From the NCBI RefSeq assembly GCF_004362855.1, contig NZ_SNXW01000001.1, forward strand, positions 1 through 64,000: 64,000 bases of DNA, written 5' to 3'. This DNA comes from Aquabacterium commune. Its GTDB lineage: Bacteria; Pseudomonadota; Gammaproteobacteria; Burkholderiales; Burkholderiaceae_C. This document shows, in pieces, positions 1 through 10,590 of the stretch. Below the pieces are notes generated by a model. It saw only the letters and a list, made by a program, of their open reading frames with translations, did no database searches and had not been told where the DNA came from. The translations under genes and the position numbers were made by a program. How positions within the stretch are numbered: the first letter of the stretch is position 1; every line of letters starts with the position of its first letter.

Positions 1-108
1 TCCCAATCCAAGGCTGCTCTGCTTCATGGGCTCAATGCTCTCAGGCAATCAGGTCTGCGCCAAGCACGTGTCTGGGCGGTTTGTGCAGACCTTCCCTAAG
101 CTCGACCC

Positions 109-1695
109 ATGCCCGCCCTCGTCTGGTTCAAGCGCGACCTGCGCCTCACCGACCACGCTGCCGCCCACGCCGCGGGCCAAGCTGCGCCTGACCAGCCCCT
201 GCGCGGCCTCTACATCGCCGAACCCGGCCTGTGGGCCCTGCCCGACGCCGCGGCCCAGCACTGGGCCTTCGTGCGCGAAAGCCTGCTCGACCTGGGCGTG
301 GCGATGCGCTCGGTGGGCGGTGAACTGGCGGTGGACACCGGCGAGGCCGTGGCGGTGCTGGAGCGCCACTGGCAGGCCCAGCCCTTCGACACCATGCTGT
401 CCCACGAGGAAACCGGCAACGACTTCACCTTCCAGCGCGACATCGCCGTGGCCCGCTGGTGCCGTGAGCGCGGCGTGCGCTGGCAGGAGTGGCCGCAGTT
501 CGGCGTGGTGCGCCGGCTGCGCGACCGCGACCACTGGCACCGACACTGGCAGGCCTTCATGTCGGCGCCCACCTGGGCCGCACCCATTGAGCACGGCCTG
601 TCCGACGACGAGGCGATGCGCACCCGCGCCCGGCTGGACCTCGCCCTGCCCACCCTCGCCGACCTGGGGCTGGATGGCGGCATTCCGCCCGCCCGCCAGC
701 GCGGTGGCCGCCTGGCCGCGCTCGGTGTGCTCCACGACTTCCTTCACGACCGCTGCGGCCAGTACCGCGGCGGCATCTCCTCGCCGTTGTCAGCGCCCAC
801 GGCCTGCTCGCGGCTGTCGCCCTACCTGGCGCACGGCTGCCTGGGTGCGCGCGAGGTGGTGCAGGCCACCGTGGCGCGCATGGCCGAGCTCGACGCCATC
901 GACAGCCCCAGCGCCAAGCGCCAACGCGCCGGCCTGAGCGCCTTCATGAGCCGCATGCACTGGCACTGCCACTTCATCCAGAAGCTGGAAAGCGAGCCGG
1001 AGCTGGAGTGGCGCAACCTGCACCGCGGCTACGACGGCCTGCGCGAGCCCGACTTCAACCAAGCCCACTTCGACGCCCTGCGCCAAGGCCGCACCGGCTG
1101 GCCCATGGTGGACGCCTGCGTGGCCATGCTGCGCCACACCGGTTGGGTGAACTTCCGCATGCGCGCCATGCTGGTCTCGGTGGCGAGCTACCCGCTGTGG
1201 CTGCACTGGCGGCCGGTGGGCGAGTGGCTGGCCACGCAGTTCCTGGACTACGAGCCCGGCATCCACTGGAGCCAGATGCAGATGCAGGCGGGCACCACGG
1301 GCATCAACACCACGCGGGTTTACAACCCCATCAAACAGGCGCAAGACCACGACCCGCACGGCCATTTCGTGCGGCGCTGGCTGCCGGCGATGCGGCGCGT
1401 GCCACCCGAGTGGTTGTTCGAACCCTGGCAGATGCCGCCCGAGCTGCAGGCCAGCCTGGGCCTGCGCGTGGGCCGCGACGCCGAAGCCGACATCCCCCAG
1501 CCCCTGGTGGCCCTGGACGTGGCCACGCGCGAGGCCAAAGCGCGCGTGCACGGCCTGCGCGCCCAGCCCGAGGTCAAGGCCGCCAAGGCCGAGATCGTGC
1601 GCAAACACGGCTCGCGGACCTTCCGCAACGGCAAGCCCAAGCGCGTGGCGAAAGACGCGCCCGAGCCCTCGCCCCAACTGTCCCTGGAGTTCTGA
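109..1695 (+). CDS. FAD-binding photolyase/cryptochrome family protein (class I-like)
   Basis: A 528-residue flavoprotein of the photolyase/cryptochrome superfamily, expected to use blue light and FAD to repair pyrimidine dimers or to sense light. The N-terminal antenna-domain signature W-F-K-R-D-L-R-L is at residues 6-13. The FAD domain carries G-W-P-M-V-D-A near residue 331, followed by an R-M-R-A-M-L segment, and an [11 protein letters not shown] block near residue 405, like the N-P-x-x-Q of class I enzymes. The segment just before that block (W-S-Q-M-Q-M-Q-A-G) departs from the E. coli PhrB pattern, so substrate (CPD, 6-4 or signalling only) cannot be assigned. It is the first of three photolyase-family genes on the same strand, with a tiny DUF2256 gene starting 1 bp after its stop. 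Confidence 0.88.
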   Translation: MPALVWFKRDLRLTDHAAAHAAGQAAPDQPLRGLYIAEPGLWALPDAAAQHWAFVRESLLDLGVAMRSVGGELAVDTGEAVAVLERHWQAQPFDTMLSHEETGNDFTFQRDIAVARWCRERGVRWQEWPQFGVVRRLRDRDHWHRHWQAFMSAPTWAAPIEHGLSDDEAMRTRARLDLALPTLADLGLDGGIPPARQRGGRLAALGVLHDFLHDRCGQYRGGISSPLSAPTACSRLSPYLAHGCLGAREVVQATVARMAELDAIDSPSAKRQRAGLSAFMSRMHWHCHFIQKLESEPELEWRNLHRGYDGLREPDFNQAHFDALRQGRTGWPMVDACVAMLRHTGWVNFRMRAMLVSVASYPLWLHWRPVGEWLATQFLDYEPGIHWSQMQMQAGTTGINTTRVYNPIKQAQDHDPHGHFVRRWLPAMRRVPPEWLFEPWQMPPELQASLGLRVGRDAEADIPQPLVALDVATREAKARVHGLRAQPEVKAAKAEIVRKHGSRTFRNGKPKRVAKDAPEPSPQLSLEF

Positions 1696-1696
1696 G

Positions 1697-1860
<164 letters not shown>

Positions 1861-1864
<4 letters not shown>

Positions 1865-3183
1865 GCTGCGTCGTCCACTGGTTCCGCAACGATCTGCGGG
1901 TGTCGGACAACCCCGCGCTGCTGGCCGCCATCGCCGAGGCCAAGGCGCGCAGTCTGCCCTTGCTGCCCGTCCTCGTCTGGGACCCGGCCCAGGCAGACGC
2001 CAGCCGCTGGCTGCCACAACGCATCGGCCCGCACCGCCAGGCCTGGCTGGCCGGCACCGTGGCCGCGCTGGACGCCGAACTGCGCGCCCGCGGCAGCCGC
2101 CTGCTGGTGCTGCACGGCGCGCCCGAGGTCGTGCTGCCTGAACTCATGTCGGCCACCGAGGCCGTGGCCCTGCACTCCGAAGACATCCCCGCCCCGGAAG
2201 AAGCAGATCAGGCCAAAGCGATCGCCCGCGCGGCCAAGCGCCTGGAGGCGTCCTGCACGTGGTCATGCACCTGGCATTGGCAGTCCACCATGCTGGCGCC
2301 CGACGACCTGCCCTTCTCGCAGCGGGACCTGCCCGCCGTCTTCACCACCTTCCGCCAGCACGTTGAGCAAGCCGGCATCGCGCCCCGCACGCCCCTGCCC
2401 GCACCGCAGGCCCTGCCGCCGGTGCCCGAGCTGCCAGCCCCGCACAAGGGCCAGCCCCTGCCCGTGGCCGTGCCTTCACCTGACGCGCGCTCGTCATTCC
2501 CCTTCCACCAACCGGCCTTCGCGGCCGGTGAACGCGGCGCCCAGGCCCACCTGGCCCAGTACTTCGCGCGCCGCCTGCCGCACAGCTACAAGGCCACGCG
2601 CAACGGCCTGAGCGGCACCGACTTCTCCAGCAAACTCTCGCCCTGGCTGGCCACCGGGGCGCTGTCGGCGGCCCAGGCCATCGCGGCCATCCGGGCGTTC
2701 GAAGCCGAGCATGGCGCCAACGACGGCTCCTACTGGCTCTGGTTCGAGCTGCTGTGGCGCGAACACTTCCGCCTGCTGCACCTGAAGCACGGCAGCGCGC
2801 TGTACCGCGCCCGCGGCCTGAGCCAGCTGCCCACGCCGCCGCACGACGAAGCCGCCTTCCGGTGCTGGTGCGAAGGCCGCACGGGCGAGCCCCTGGTGGA
2901 CGCCGGCATGCGCGAGCTGGCTGCCACCGGCTGGCTGTCCAACCGCCTGCGCCAGGTGGTGGCCAGCTACCTGATCCATGACCTGGCCTGCGACTGGCGC
3001 GCCGGTGCCGCCTGGTTCGAGGCCTGCCTGATCGACTTCGACGTGCACAGCAACCAGGGCAACTGGCTCTACGTGTCGGGCCGCGGCACCGACCCGCGCG
3101 GCGGCCGCCGCTTCAACCCCGACAAGCAAACCCGCGAGCACGACCCCGACGGCGCCTACCGCCGCCTGTGGGGCACCGCCTGA
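1861..3183 (+). CDS. DASH-type cryptochrome / photolyase
   Basis: A 440-residue photolyase-family protein. The start at 1861 is chosen because it overlaps the DUF2256 stop (ATGA) and places the family motif W-F-R-N-D-L-R-V at residues 7-14; a longer open frame to 1735 would add residues without family character. The C-terminus carries [14 protein letters not shown], then F-N-P-D-K-Q and [10 protein letters not shown], which is the typical signature of DASH cryptochromes. Family members bind FAD and an MTHF antenna and repair CPDs mainly in single-stranded or looped DNA. It sits between DUF2256 and an Fe-S photolyase. The DASH call is from motif recognition. Confidence 0.85.
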
Positions 3184-3207
3184 GAGCATTTGCATGAAAG
3201 CTTCGGC

Positions 3208-4746
3208 ATGACCACCCTGCGCCTGCTGCTGGCCGACCAGCTCGACCCCCAGCACCCCTGGTTCGACAGCGTCGATGAGGGCGTGGTCCACGTCTTCATG
3301 GAGGTGCGCCAGGAAACCGACCACGTCCTGCACCACGCGCAGAAAGTGCTGGCCATGTTCGCCGGCATGCGCGAGCTGGCGCGCCAGCTGCGCGAGGCCG
3401 GCCACCGCGTGCGCCACGTCGCCGTCGACGACCCAAGCAACCGCCAGTCCTTCACCGACAACCTCGACGCCTTGGTTGCGCACTACCAGGCCACTGCCGT
3501 GCAGTACCAGGCGCCCGACGACTGGCGGGTGGACGCGCAACTGGCCCGCTGGGCAGATGCCAGGCGCGCCGAAGGCCTGCAGGTGGACATGGTCGACACC
3601 GACCATTTCCTCACCACCCGCGATGAAGCCGCTGAGATTTTTGCCAAGCGCAAGCAGTGGCTGATGGAGCACTTCTACCGCCAGATGCGGCTCAAGCACC
3701 GCGTGCTGCTGGACGCCGAAGGCCAGCCCGAAGGCGGCCAGTGGAACTTCGACCACGACAACCGCAAGCCCTGGCCCGGCACCCCGGCCGAGCCTGCCGA
3801 CTGGCGCACCCCGCACGACCACAGCGCCCTGTGGGCCACCATCGAAGCCGCGGGCGTGAAAACCTTCGGTGACCCGCAGGCCGAGCGCCTGGCCTGGCCC
3901 CTGAACCGCGCCGAGGCCTTGCAGCACCTGCAGGCCTTCGTCACCCACGCCCTGCCGCACTTTGGCGACTACCAGGACGCCCTCACCGGCAAGGCCTGGC
4001 GGCTCTTCCACTCGCTGCTGTCCTTCGCGCTCAACGTGAAGATGCTGCGGCCGCGCGAGGTGATCGACGCGGCAGAAGCCGCCTGGCACGCAGGCCACGT
4101 GCCCCTGGCCGCCGCCGAAGGCTTCATCCGTCAAATATTGGGATGGCGCGAGTACGTGCGCGGCGTCTATTGGGCGCAGATGCCCGGCTACGACGAGAAG
4201 AACCACTTCGGCCACGCCCTGCCCTTGCCACCCTGGTTCTGGACGGGCGACACGCAGATGGCCTGCATGGCCCAGGCGGTGGGGCAATCGCTGCGCGAAG
4301 CCTATGCCCACCACATCCAGCGCCTGATGGTCATCGGCAACTTCGCCTTGCTGGCGGGCCTGGACCCGCAAGCCGTGCACCGCTGGTACCTGGGCGTTTA
4401 CATCGACGCCATCGAGTGGGTCGAGCTGCCCAACACGCTGGGCATGAGCCAGTTCGCCGACGGCGGCCTGCTGGCCACCAAACCTTACGTGTCCAGCGCG
4501 GCCTACATCGACCGCATGGGCGACCACTGCAAGGGCTGCCATTACCGCAAGAAGGAACGCATCGGCGAGCGCGCCTGCCCCTTCAACGCGCTCTACTGGG
4601 ACTTCCACCTGCGCTACGACGACCAGCTGCGCCGCAACCCGCGCATCGGCATGGTCTATCGCAACATCGACAAGATGGACGAGGCCGAGCGCGACGCCAT
4701 CCAGCAGCAGGCCCGCGGCATCCAGGCGCGGCTGGACAGGCTCTGA
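3208..4746 (+). CDS. Fe-S-containing bacterial (6-4) photolyase/cryptochrome (FeS-BCP, PhrB/CryB-like)
   Basis: A 512-residue member of the deoxyribodipyrimidine photolyase-related family, whose characterised relatives (Agrobacterium PhrB, Rhodobacter CryB) bind FAD, a lumazine antenna and a [4Fe-4S] cluster and repair (6-4) photoproducts. The N-terminus L-R-L-L-L-A-D-Q-L is typical. The cluster-binding cysteines are visible near the C-terminus in D-H-C-K-G-C-H-Y and, 13 residues on, R-A-C-P-F-N-A-L-Y-W-D-F. I-L-G-W-R-E-Y-V-R-G is the usual active-region motif. The ATG at 3208 is preferred over an upstream TTG at 3190 because the conserved sequence begins there. It is third in the photolyase gene row, 24 bp after the DASH gene. 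Confidence 0.9.
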   Translation: MTTLRLLLADQLDPQHPWFDSVDEGVVHVFMEVRQETDHVLHHAQKVLAMFAGMRELARQLREAGHRVRHVAVDDPSNRQSFTDNLDALVAHYQATAVQYQAPDDWRVDAQLARWADARRAEGLQVDMVDTDHFLTTRDEAAEIFAKRKQWLMEHFYRQMRLKHRVLLDAEGQPEGGQWNFDHDNRKPWPGTPAEPADWRTPHDHSALWATIEAAGVKTFGDPQAERLAWPLNRAEALQHLQAFVTHALPHFGDYQDALTGKAWRLFHSLLSFALNVKMLRPREVIDAAEAAWHAGHVPLAAAEGFIRQILGWREYVRGVYWAQMPGYDEKNHFGHALPLPPWFWTGDTQMACMAQAVGQSLREAYAHHIQRLMVIGNFALLAGLDPQAVHRWYLGVYIDAIEWVELPNTLGMSQFADGGLLATKPYVSSAAYIDRMGDHCKGCHYRKKERIGERACPFNALYWDFHLRYDDQLRRNPRIGMVYRNIDKMDEAERDAIQQQARGIQARLDRL

Positions 4747-4763
4747 GCGCCTGCCTCAGCGCT

Positions 4764-5531
4764 TCAACGCTTCAAACGCCAGCCCGTCTTGAAGATCCAG
4801 CCCACCACGCCCAGCGAGCCCAGCATGAAGGCCAGCGTCATGCCCAGGCTGGTGCCCACGCTCACGTCGGCCTGGCCGAGGAAGCACCAGCGGAAGCCGC
4901 TGACCAGATAGACCACCGGGTTGAACAGCGAGACCGTCTGCCAGAACGCCGGCAGCATCTTGATGGAGTAGAAGCTGCCGCCCAGGAAGGTCAGCGGCGT
5001 GATGATCAGCAGCGGCACCACCTGCAGCTTCTCGAAGTTGTCGGCCCACAGCCCGATGATGAAGCCCACCAGGCTGAAGGTCACCGAGGTCAGCACCAGG
5101 AACACCAGCATCCACAGCGGGTGTTCGATGTGCAGCGGCACGAACAGGCCCGCCGTGGCCAGGATGATCAGGCCCAGCACCATCGACTTCGTGGCCGCCG
5201 CGCCCACATAGCTCAGCACGATCTCCAGCGGCGACACCGGCGCCGACAGCAGCTCGTAAATCGTCCCGGTGAACTTCGGGAAGTAGATGCCGAAGGACGC
5301 GTTCGAGATGCTTTGCGTCAGCAGCGACAGCATGATCAGGCCCGGCACGATGAAGGCGCCGTAGGCCACGCCGTCCACCTCCTGGATGCGCGAGCCGATG
5401 GCCGCGCCGAACACCACGAAGTACAGCGAGGTGGAAATGACCGGCGAGACGATGCTCTGCATCAGCGTGCGCCGCGTGCGGGCCATCTCGAAGGCGTAGA
5501 TCGCACGGATGGCGTGGATGTTCAAGCTCAT
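4764..5531 (-). CDS. ABC-2 type transporter permease (YadH/NodJ-like)
   Basis: A 255-residue integral membrane protein with about six hydrophobic segments, of the ABC-2 permease family. It forms the membrane part of an exporter with the ATPase encoded immediately upstream; the ATPase stop and this ATG overlap by 4 bp. The order ATPase-permease and the N-terminal [16 protein letters not shown] segment resemble E. coli YadGH. The substrate cannot be read from the sequence; polysaccharide, lipid or drug export are the usual options for this family. It is convergent with the photolyase cluster, with a 17-bp gap. Confidence 0.88.
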   Translation of the reverse strand: MSLNIHAIRAIYAFEMARTRRTLMQSIVSPVISTSLYFVVFGAAIGSRIQEVDGVAYGAFIVPGLIMLSLLTQSISNASFGIYFPKFTGTIYELLSAPVSPLEIVLSYVGAAATKSMVLGLIILATAGLFVPLHIEHPLWMLVFLVLTSVTFSLVGFIIGLWADNFEKLQVVPLLIITPLTFLGGSFYSIKMLPAFWQTVSLFNPVVYLVSGFRWCFLGQADVSVGTSLGMTLAFMLGSLGVVGWIFKTGWRLKR

Positions 5532-6454
5532 GCGCGCTCCTCCAGCAGGTTGACGAAGATGTCTTCCAGCGAACTCTGGGTGGTGTGGATGTCACTGAAG
5601 CGGATGCCCGCGTCCTGCACGGCCTGCAGCAGGCCGGGCACATCGACGCTGGCGTCGGCGGCGTCGTAGCTGAAGCTCAGGGCCTCGCCGCCCTCGGCCA
5701 GGCTCAGGCCCAGCGACAGCAGCCCCGAGGGCAAGGCGTCCAGAGGCTCGGGCAGGCTCAGGGTCAGCTGCTTCTTGCCCAGCTTGCGCATCAGCTCGTC
5801 CTTGTCCTCGACCAGCAACAGCTCGCCCTGGCGGATGACGCCGATGCGGTCGGCCATCTCCTGGGCCTCTTCGATGTAGTGCGTGGTCAGGATGATGGTC
5901 ACGCCCGACTGCTGCAGGCGGCGCACCAGGGCCCACATGTCGCGGCGCAGGGCCACGTCCACGCCTGCGGTCGGCTCGTCGAGGAAGAGCACCCGCGGCT
6001 CGTGCGACAGCGCCTTGGCGATCATCACCCGCCGCTTCATGCCGCCCGAGAGCGTCATGATCATGTTGTCCTTCTTGTCCCACAGCGAGAGGTCGCGCAG
6101 CACCTGCTCGATCAGCGCCGGGTTCTTCGGCTTGCCGAACAGGCCGCGGCTGAAGCTCACGGTGTTCCAGACGGTCTCGAAGGCGTCGGTGGTCAGCTCC
6201 TGGGGCACCAGGCCGATCAGCGCTCGGCTGGCGCGGTAGTCCTGCACCGTGTCGAAGCCGCCCACCGACACGCGCCCGGCGCTGGCCGTGACGATGCCGC
6301 AAACGATGCTGATGAGCGTGGTCTTGCCCGCCCCGTTCGGCCCCAGCAGGGCCAGGATTTCGCCCTGGCGGATGTCCAGGTTGACGCCCTTGAGCGCCTG
6401 GAAACCCGAGGCATAGGACTTCGACAGCCCTTCGATGGCGATGATGTTCTGCAT
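5528..6454 (-). CDS. ABC transporter ATP-binding protein (YadG-like)
   Basis: A 308-residue cytoplasmic ABC ATPase. Walker A is [11 protein letters not shown] at about residues 36-46, the signature is L-S-G-G-M-K-R-R-V, Walker B is [13 protein letters not shown], and the switch histidine is in L-T-T-H-Y-I-E-E-A. The ~70-residue C-terminal extension after the nucleotide-binding domain is typical of ABC-2 exporters. It is the first gene of a two-gene operon with the permease (4-bp overlap). The intergenic region with the divergent methyltransferase is about 100 bp and must hold both promoters. Confidence 0.9.
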   Translation of the reverse strand: MQNIIAIEGLSKSYASGFQALKGVNLDIRQGEILALLGPNGAGKTTLISIVCGIVTASAGRVSVGGFDTVQDYRASRALIGLVPQELTTDAFETVWNTVSFSRGLFGKPKNPALIEQVLRDLSLWDKKDNMIMTLSGGMKRRVMIAKALSHEPRVLFLDEPTAGVDVALRRDMWALVRRLQQSGVTIILTTHYIEEAQEMADRIGVIRQGELLLVEDKDELMRKLGKKQLTLSLPEPLDALPSGLLSLGLSLAEGGEALSFSYDAADASVDVPGLLQAVQDAGIRFSDIHTTQSSLEDIFVNLLEERA

Positions 6455-6558
6455 GGGCTCCAGTGCAGCGGGAAAGGCCTGTCAGGCGGAAAACCCAGCA
6501 TACCAGCGCGCTAGACTGAACGTCCCGATGCAAGGCCTTGTCCCCAAGGCGCCAACCC

Positions 6559-7170
6559 ATGTCCGGCCCCACCTCCGCCTTCTGGCAAGAACGCTTCGAC
6601 AAACAGGAAACCCGCTGGGACCGCGGCGCCCCCAGCCCGCAACTGCTGGCCTGGCTGGACAGCGGCGCCCTGGCACCCTGCCGCATCGCCGTGCCCGGCT
6701 GCGGTGGCGGCTGGGAGGTGGCCGAACTGGCCCGCCGTGGCTTCGACGTCATCGGCATCGACTACACCGAGGCGGCGGTCGAGCGCTCGCGGGCGCTGCT
6801 GGCCTCGCAGCACCTGACGGCCCGCATCGAGCGCGCCGACGTGCTGGCCTGGCAGCCCGACGCCCCGCTGGACGCCATCTACGAGCAAACCTGCCTCTGC
6901 GCCATCCACCCCGACCACTGGACGGCCTACGCCGCGCAGCTGCAGCGCTGGCTGAAGCCCGGCGGCACCCTGTTCGCGCTGTTCATGCAGATGGTGCGGC
7001 CCGGGGCCACGCAGGAAGGGCTGATCGAAGGCCCGCCCTACCACTGCGACATCAACGCCATGCGCGCCCTCTTCCCCGCCACGCAGTGGGACTGGCCCAA
7101 GCCGCCTTATGCCCAGGTGCAGCACCCCAGCCTCTCGCACGAGCTGGCGGTGCCGCTGCGGCGGCGCTGA
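6559..7170 (+). CDS. TPMT-family SAM-dependent methyltransferase
   Basis: A 203-residue methyltransferase of the thiopurine S-methyltransferase-like family. W-Q-E-R-F-D opens the protein and the SAM-binding glycine loop is [11 protein letters not shown] near residues 43-53, followed by the acidic ribose-binding end V-I-G-I-D-Y-T. Bacterial relatives methylate small thiol, selenium or tellurium compounds; the substrate here is not determinable. The ATG at 6559 is preferred over a TTG at 6538 because the family N-terminus starts there. It is divergent from the ABC operon. Confidence 0.85.
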   Translation: MSGPTSAFWQERFDKQETRWDRGAPSPQLLAWLDSGALAPCRIAVPGCGGGWEVAELARRGFDVIGIDYTEAAVERSRALLASQHLTARIERADVLAWQPDAPLDAIYEQTCLCAIHPDHWTAYAAQLQRWLKPGGTLFALFMQMVRPGATQEGLIEGPPYHCDINAMRALFPATQWDWPKPPYAQVQHPSLSHELAVPLRRR

Positions 7171-7193
7171 AGCACATCCAGGCACGCCCACGC

Positions 7194-7217
7194 AAACACA
7201 CACACCAACACACACAG
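7194..7217. repeat. CA-rich simple repeat
   Basis: An ACA/CA-rich low-complexity tract between the methyltransferase stop and the ribosome-binding site of the next gene (AGGAAG about 8 bp before the ATG at 7229). It may leave the leader unstructured, or it may be a slippage-prone tract; neither is shown. Confidence 0.6.
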
Positions 7218-7228
7218 GAAGCCATCCC

Positions 7229-8140
7229 ATGCCATTGACCGACGCCCAACGCCAGGCCATCCGAGACGAAGAACTCTTCCGCGACGAAGTGCGCCGCGAA
7301 CTGACGGCCCTGGGCGGCAAGAAGGCCCCGCCCGGCTGGCTGGAGCGCATCTCCAGCTTCTTCGAATCGAAGACCGGCTTCTGGCTGCTCACCACGGTGC
7401 TGGCGGGCGTCACGGCCACGGGCTTCACCGAGCTGCGCAACTACCTCAACCGCGAGGAGATCGCGCAGCGCCAGGCGGCCGAGCGCTCACGCACCGACAT
7501 GGAAACCGTGCTCAAGCTCGGCCCCATGCTCACCTCGGACAACCGCACCGAGGCCGACATGGCCATCATCCTGCTTGACGCCCTGCTGGTGGACAAGGCC
7601 GTGAACGACCGCATCGCCAAGCCCGTGCTGCTGCTGGTGCAGAACACCGTGACCAAGGGCCAGCGCCCCAACGCCACGCCGGCCGAACAAGGCAACGCCA
7701 ACGCCATCCTGGCCTACATGGACAGCGCCCGCATCGACGCCATCCGCCGGCCCGACACGGCAGGTGCGAGCGCCGCACCGGCAGCGGCTGCGCCCACACC
7801 GCTGCTCAAGGCCCTGGACCAGACCGTCCTGCCCGCCCGCGTGTACCTGCAGATCGGCCGCGAAACCGACCGCCCCGTGGCCACCGCGGCGCAGAAGGCC
7901 CTGCGCGAAGCGGGCCTGATCGTGCCGGGCATCGAGGTGGTCAGCGACCGCCGGGCACCGGCCCGCAACGACCTTCGCTACTGCGCCGACCGCGTGGACG
8001 AGGCCGTGCTGGCGCGCGTGCGCAGCGCCGTGGACAGCGCCATCCAGCCGGCGCCCGTGGCCCTCACCCTGCCGCCCGCCATGTGCACCAAGGTGCGCCA
8101 CAACCACTTTGAAATCTGGTACGCCCTGCAGCCGACCTGA
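7229..8140 (+). CDS. Hypothetical membrane-anchored protein
   Basis: 303 residues, not recognised. The N-terminal ~45 residues are charged (R-D-E-E-L-F-R-D-E-V-R-R-E-L). A single likely membrane segment follows around residues 50-67 (F-W-L-L-T-T-V-L-A-G-V-T-A), then a heptad-like charged stretch, and then a ~200-residue domain rich in Asp/Arg. An Ala/Pro linker sits near residue 185. The C-terminal part holds V-Y-L-Q-I-G-R-E and three cysteines or so (D-L-R-Y-C-A-D-R; P-A-M-C-T-K-V), suggesting a soluble domain on one side of the inner membrane. The start has a good AGGAAG Shine-Dalgarno. It lies 58 bp after the methyltransferase and is convergent with the parE operon. Confidence 0.7.
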   Translation: MPLTDAQRQAIRDEELFRDEVRRELTALGGKKAPPGWLERISSFFESKTGFWLLTTVLAGVTATGFTELRNYLNREEIAQRQAAERSRTDMETVLKLGPMLTSDNRTEADMAIILLDALLVDKAVNDRIAKPVLLLVQNTVTKGQRPNATPAEQGNANAILAYMDSARIDAIRRPDTAGASAAPAAAAPTPLLKALDQTVLPARVYLQIGRETDRPVATAAQKALREAGLIVPGIEVVSDRRAPARNDLRYCADRVDEAVLARVRSAVDSAIQPAPVALTLPPAMCTKVRHNHFEIWYALQPT

Positions 8141-8152
8141 GGCCCGACGCCG

Positions 8153-8578
8153 TCAACAGGCCAGGGATGGCCGGGGCACGCCGGCATCCGGCAGCACCAC
8201 CGCCAGGCCCTGTGCCTGCAGCGTCCACACCGTGCCCAGGGCCGTGCACAAGCGCAGCGTGAGCGGCCCGGTCAGGGTGCCCGGCAAGTCGAAAGCCACA
8301 CGGGCCCGCCCCTCGCCCGCCACCCGAAGTTCGCTGTCGGCCAAGCGGCCCCACAGGCCCTCGGGCGCAGGCTCGGCGCCCACCGCCGTGGCACCCAGCA
8401 AGCGCCACACCACACCGGCCAGGTAGGCCGTGTCGTCGCCCTGGCCGAGGCGTGGCGGCGTGGCGGGCTGCACCTGGGCCACGGCGAAGGCCAGCACGAG
8501 GTCATCGCCCTCCCGGGTGATGCGCGCCAGCTCAGAGCCCGACAGGCTCATGCGCCACAGGGGCGGGTCGGCCGTCAC
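8153..8578 (-). CDS. Hypothetical protein translationally coupled to parE
   Basis: 141 residues, no recognised family. The ATG overlaps the parE stop (ATGA at 8575-8578), implying co-translation. The protein begins M-T-A-D-P-P-L-W-R-M-S-L-S-G-S-E-L and looks like a compact beta-rich domain (alternating hydrophobic residues, V-W-R-L-L-G, G-R-V-A-F-D-L-P-G-like segment) with one cysteine in the middle and one at the C-terminus. There is no signal peptide or transmembrane segment. Because it follows a topoisomerase gene by position only, no role is proposed. Confidence 0.65.
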   Translation of the reverse strand: MTADPPLWRMSLSGSELARITREGDDLVLAFAVAQVQPATPPRLGQGDDTAYLAGVVWRLLGATAVGAEPAPEGLWGRLADSELRVAGEGRARVAFDLPGTLTGPLTLRLCTALGTVWTLQAQGLAVVLPDAGVPRPSLAC

Positions 8579-10590
8579 ACGTCGATCTCAACGTCGTCCC
8601 CGCGCAGCTCCATCAGCTCGCGGCGCGAGGCGGCCTCGCCCTTGCCCATCAGCTTGTTGAAGGAAGTCTCGGTCAGCTCGAAGCCCGGCTCGCCATAGGC
8701 CACGGGCAGCAGGCGGCGGGTGTCGGGGTTCAGGGTGGTGTCCCACAGCTGCTCGGCGTTCATCTCGCCCAGGCCCTTGAAGCGGCTGATGCTCCAGGCG
8801 CCTTCGCGGCAACCTTCCTTGCGCAACTTGTCGAGGATGGCGGTGAGCTCGCCCTCGTCCAGCGCGTAGAGCTTGGCCGCCGGCTTCTTGCCACGCGCCG
8901 GCGCATCGACACGGTACAGCGGCGGGCGGGCGATGTGGATGTGCCCTGCCTCGATCAGCTTGGGGAAGTGGCGGAAGAACAGCGTGAGCAGCAGCACCTG
9001 GATGTGCGAGCCATCGACATCGGCGTCCGACAGGATGCAGACCTTGCCGTAGCGCAGGCCGCTCAGGTCGGGCGAGTCGTTGGGGCCGTGCGGGTCCACA
9101 CCGATGGCCACCGAGATGTCGTGGATTTCGTTGTTCTTGAACAGCAGGTCGCGCTCAACCTCCCAGGCGTTGAGCACCTTGCCGCGCAGGGGCAGGATGG
9201 CCTGCGTCTCCTTGTTGCGGCCCATCTTGGCGCTGCCGCCGGCCGAATCGCCCTCGACCAGGAAGACTTCGTTCAGGCTGAGGTCGCGGCTTTCGCAATC
9301 GGTCAGCTTGCCGGGCAGCACGGCCACGCCGGAGCCCTTTTTCTTCTCGACCTTTTGCCCTGCGCGCTGGCGGGCCTGGGCCTGCTTGATGACCAGCTCG
9401 GCCAGCTTCTTGCCGTGGTCCACGTGCTGGTTGAGCCACAGCTCCAGCGCGGGCTTGACGAAGGTGCCCACCAGGCGCACGGCGTCGCGGCTGTTCAGGC
9501 GCTCCTTGGTCTGGCCCTGGAACTGCGGGTCCAGCACCTTGGCGCTCAGCACAAAGCTGGCGCGTGAAAAAACGTCATCGGGCATCAGCTTGACGCCCTT
9601 CGGGGTCAGCGCGTGCATCTCGATGAAGCCCTTGACCGCCTGGAACAGCCCGTCCTTCAGGCCCGCCTCGTGCGTGCCACCGGCCACCGTCGGGATGAGG
9701 TTGACGTAGCTCTCGCGCATGGGCGCGCCGTCTTCGGTGAAGGCCACGCACCAGGCGGCGCCCTCGCCTTCGGCGAAGTTCTCGCTCTCGGAGCTGGTGG
9801 CGTACTGCGCGCCCTCGAACAGCGGGATCACGGGCTCGGCGTTGAGCGACTGCGAGAGGTAATCGCGCAGGCCGCCCTTGTAGAGCCAGGTCAGCACCTC
9901 GGGCTCTTTGCCGGTTTTCTCGATGGTGAGCGTGATGGTCACGCCCGGCATCAGCACGGCTTTGCTGCGCAGCATGTGCACCAGCTCGCTGCGGGGCAAA
10001 TCGGCGCTCTCAAAATACTTGGCGTCGGGCCACACGCGCACCGTGGTGCCCTGCTTGCGGTCACCCGCGGCCCCCGTGACGGCGGGGCGCACGGCCACCG
10101 GCTCGATGACGTCGCCGCCGCTGAAGGCCAGCGTGGCGACCTGCTTGTCGCGGCACACCGTGACTTGCAGGCGCGTGGACAGCGCGTTGGTCACGCTCAC
10201 GCCCACGCCGTGCAGGCCGCCCGAGAAGCTGTAGGCGCCGCCCGAACCCTTGTCGAACTTGCCACCGGCGTGCAGGCGGGTGAAGACGATTTCCACCACG
10301 CTGACGCCTTCTTCCGGGTGCAGGCCGAAGGGGATGCCGCGGCCGTCGTCCTCCACGCTGATGGAGCCATCGGCGTGCAAAGTGAGGCCGATGCGCTTGC
10401 CGAAGCCCGCCAGGGCCTCGTCGGCGGCGTTGTCGATGACTTCCTGGACGATGTGCAGCGGGTTGTCCGTGCGGGTGTACATGCCCGGACGCTGCTTGAC
10501 GGGCTCCAGACCCTTGAGGACGCGGATGGAACCTTCGCCGTAAGCGGCCGAAGGTGCGGAAGAGGAAGCGGTGGGTGCGGGGGTGGCCAT
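8575..10590 (-). CDS. parE: DNA topoisomerase IV subunit B
   Basis: 671 residues of a type IIA topoisomerase ATPase subunit, which partners with ParC to decatenate replicated chromosomes. The GHKL ATPase motifs are present: E-V-I-D-N-A-A-D-E near residue 54, V-E-D-D-G-R-G-I-P near residue 80, and G-G-L-H-G-V-G-V-S-V-T-N. The transducer and Toprim regions follow, with E-G-D-S-A-G-G-S-A-K and S-D-A-D-V-D-G-S-H-I, then R-F-K-G-L-G-E-M-N near the end. Length and the missing extra GyrB insertion favour ParE over GyrB. The first ~15 residues are a Ala/Ser/Pro-rich tail. The downstream hypothetical gene overlaps by 4 bp. Confidence 0.93.
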   Translation of the reverse strand: MATPAPTASSSAPSAAYGEGSIRVLKGLEPVKQRPGMYTRTDNPLHIVQEVIDNAADEALAGFGKRIGLTLHADGSISVEDDGRGIPFGLHPEEGVSVVEIVFTRLHAGGKFDKGSGGAYSFSGGLHGVGVSVTNALSTRLQVTVCRDKQVATLAFSGGDVIEPVAVRPAVTGAAGDRKQGTTVRVWPDAKYFESADLPRSELVHMLRSKAVLMPGVTITLTIEKTGKEPEVLTWLYKGGLRDYLSQSLNAEPVIPLFEGAQYATSSESENFAEGEGAAWCVAFTEDGAPMRESYVNLIPTVAGGTHEAGLKDGLFQAVKGFIEMHALTPKGVKLMPDDVFSRASFVLSAKVLDPQFQGQTKERLNSRDAVRLVGTFVKPALELWLNQHVDHGKKLAELVIKQAQARQRAGQKVEKKKGSGVAVLPGKLTDCESRDLSLNEVFLVEGDSAGGSAKMGRNKETQAILPLRGKVLNAWEVERDLLFKNNEIHDISVAIGVDPHGPNDSPDLSGLRYGKVCILSDADVDGSHIQVLLLTLFFRHFPKLIEAGHIHIARPPLYRVDAPARGKKPAAKLYALDEGELTAILDKLRKEGCREGAWSISRFKGLGEMNAEQLWDTTLNPDTRRLLPVAYGEPGFELTETSFNKLMGKGEAASRRELMELRGDDVEIDV

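Noticed and set aside
2494-4608. 704-codon open frame on the minus strand across the photolyase genes
   Set aside because: Composition is His/Val/Gly/Gln-rich antisense of well-supported photolyase genes; no motif.
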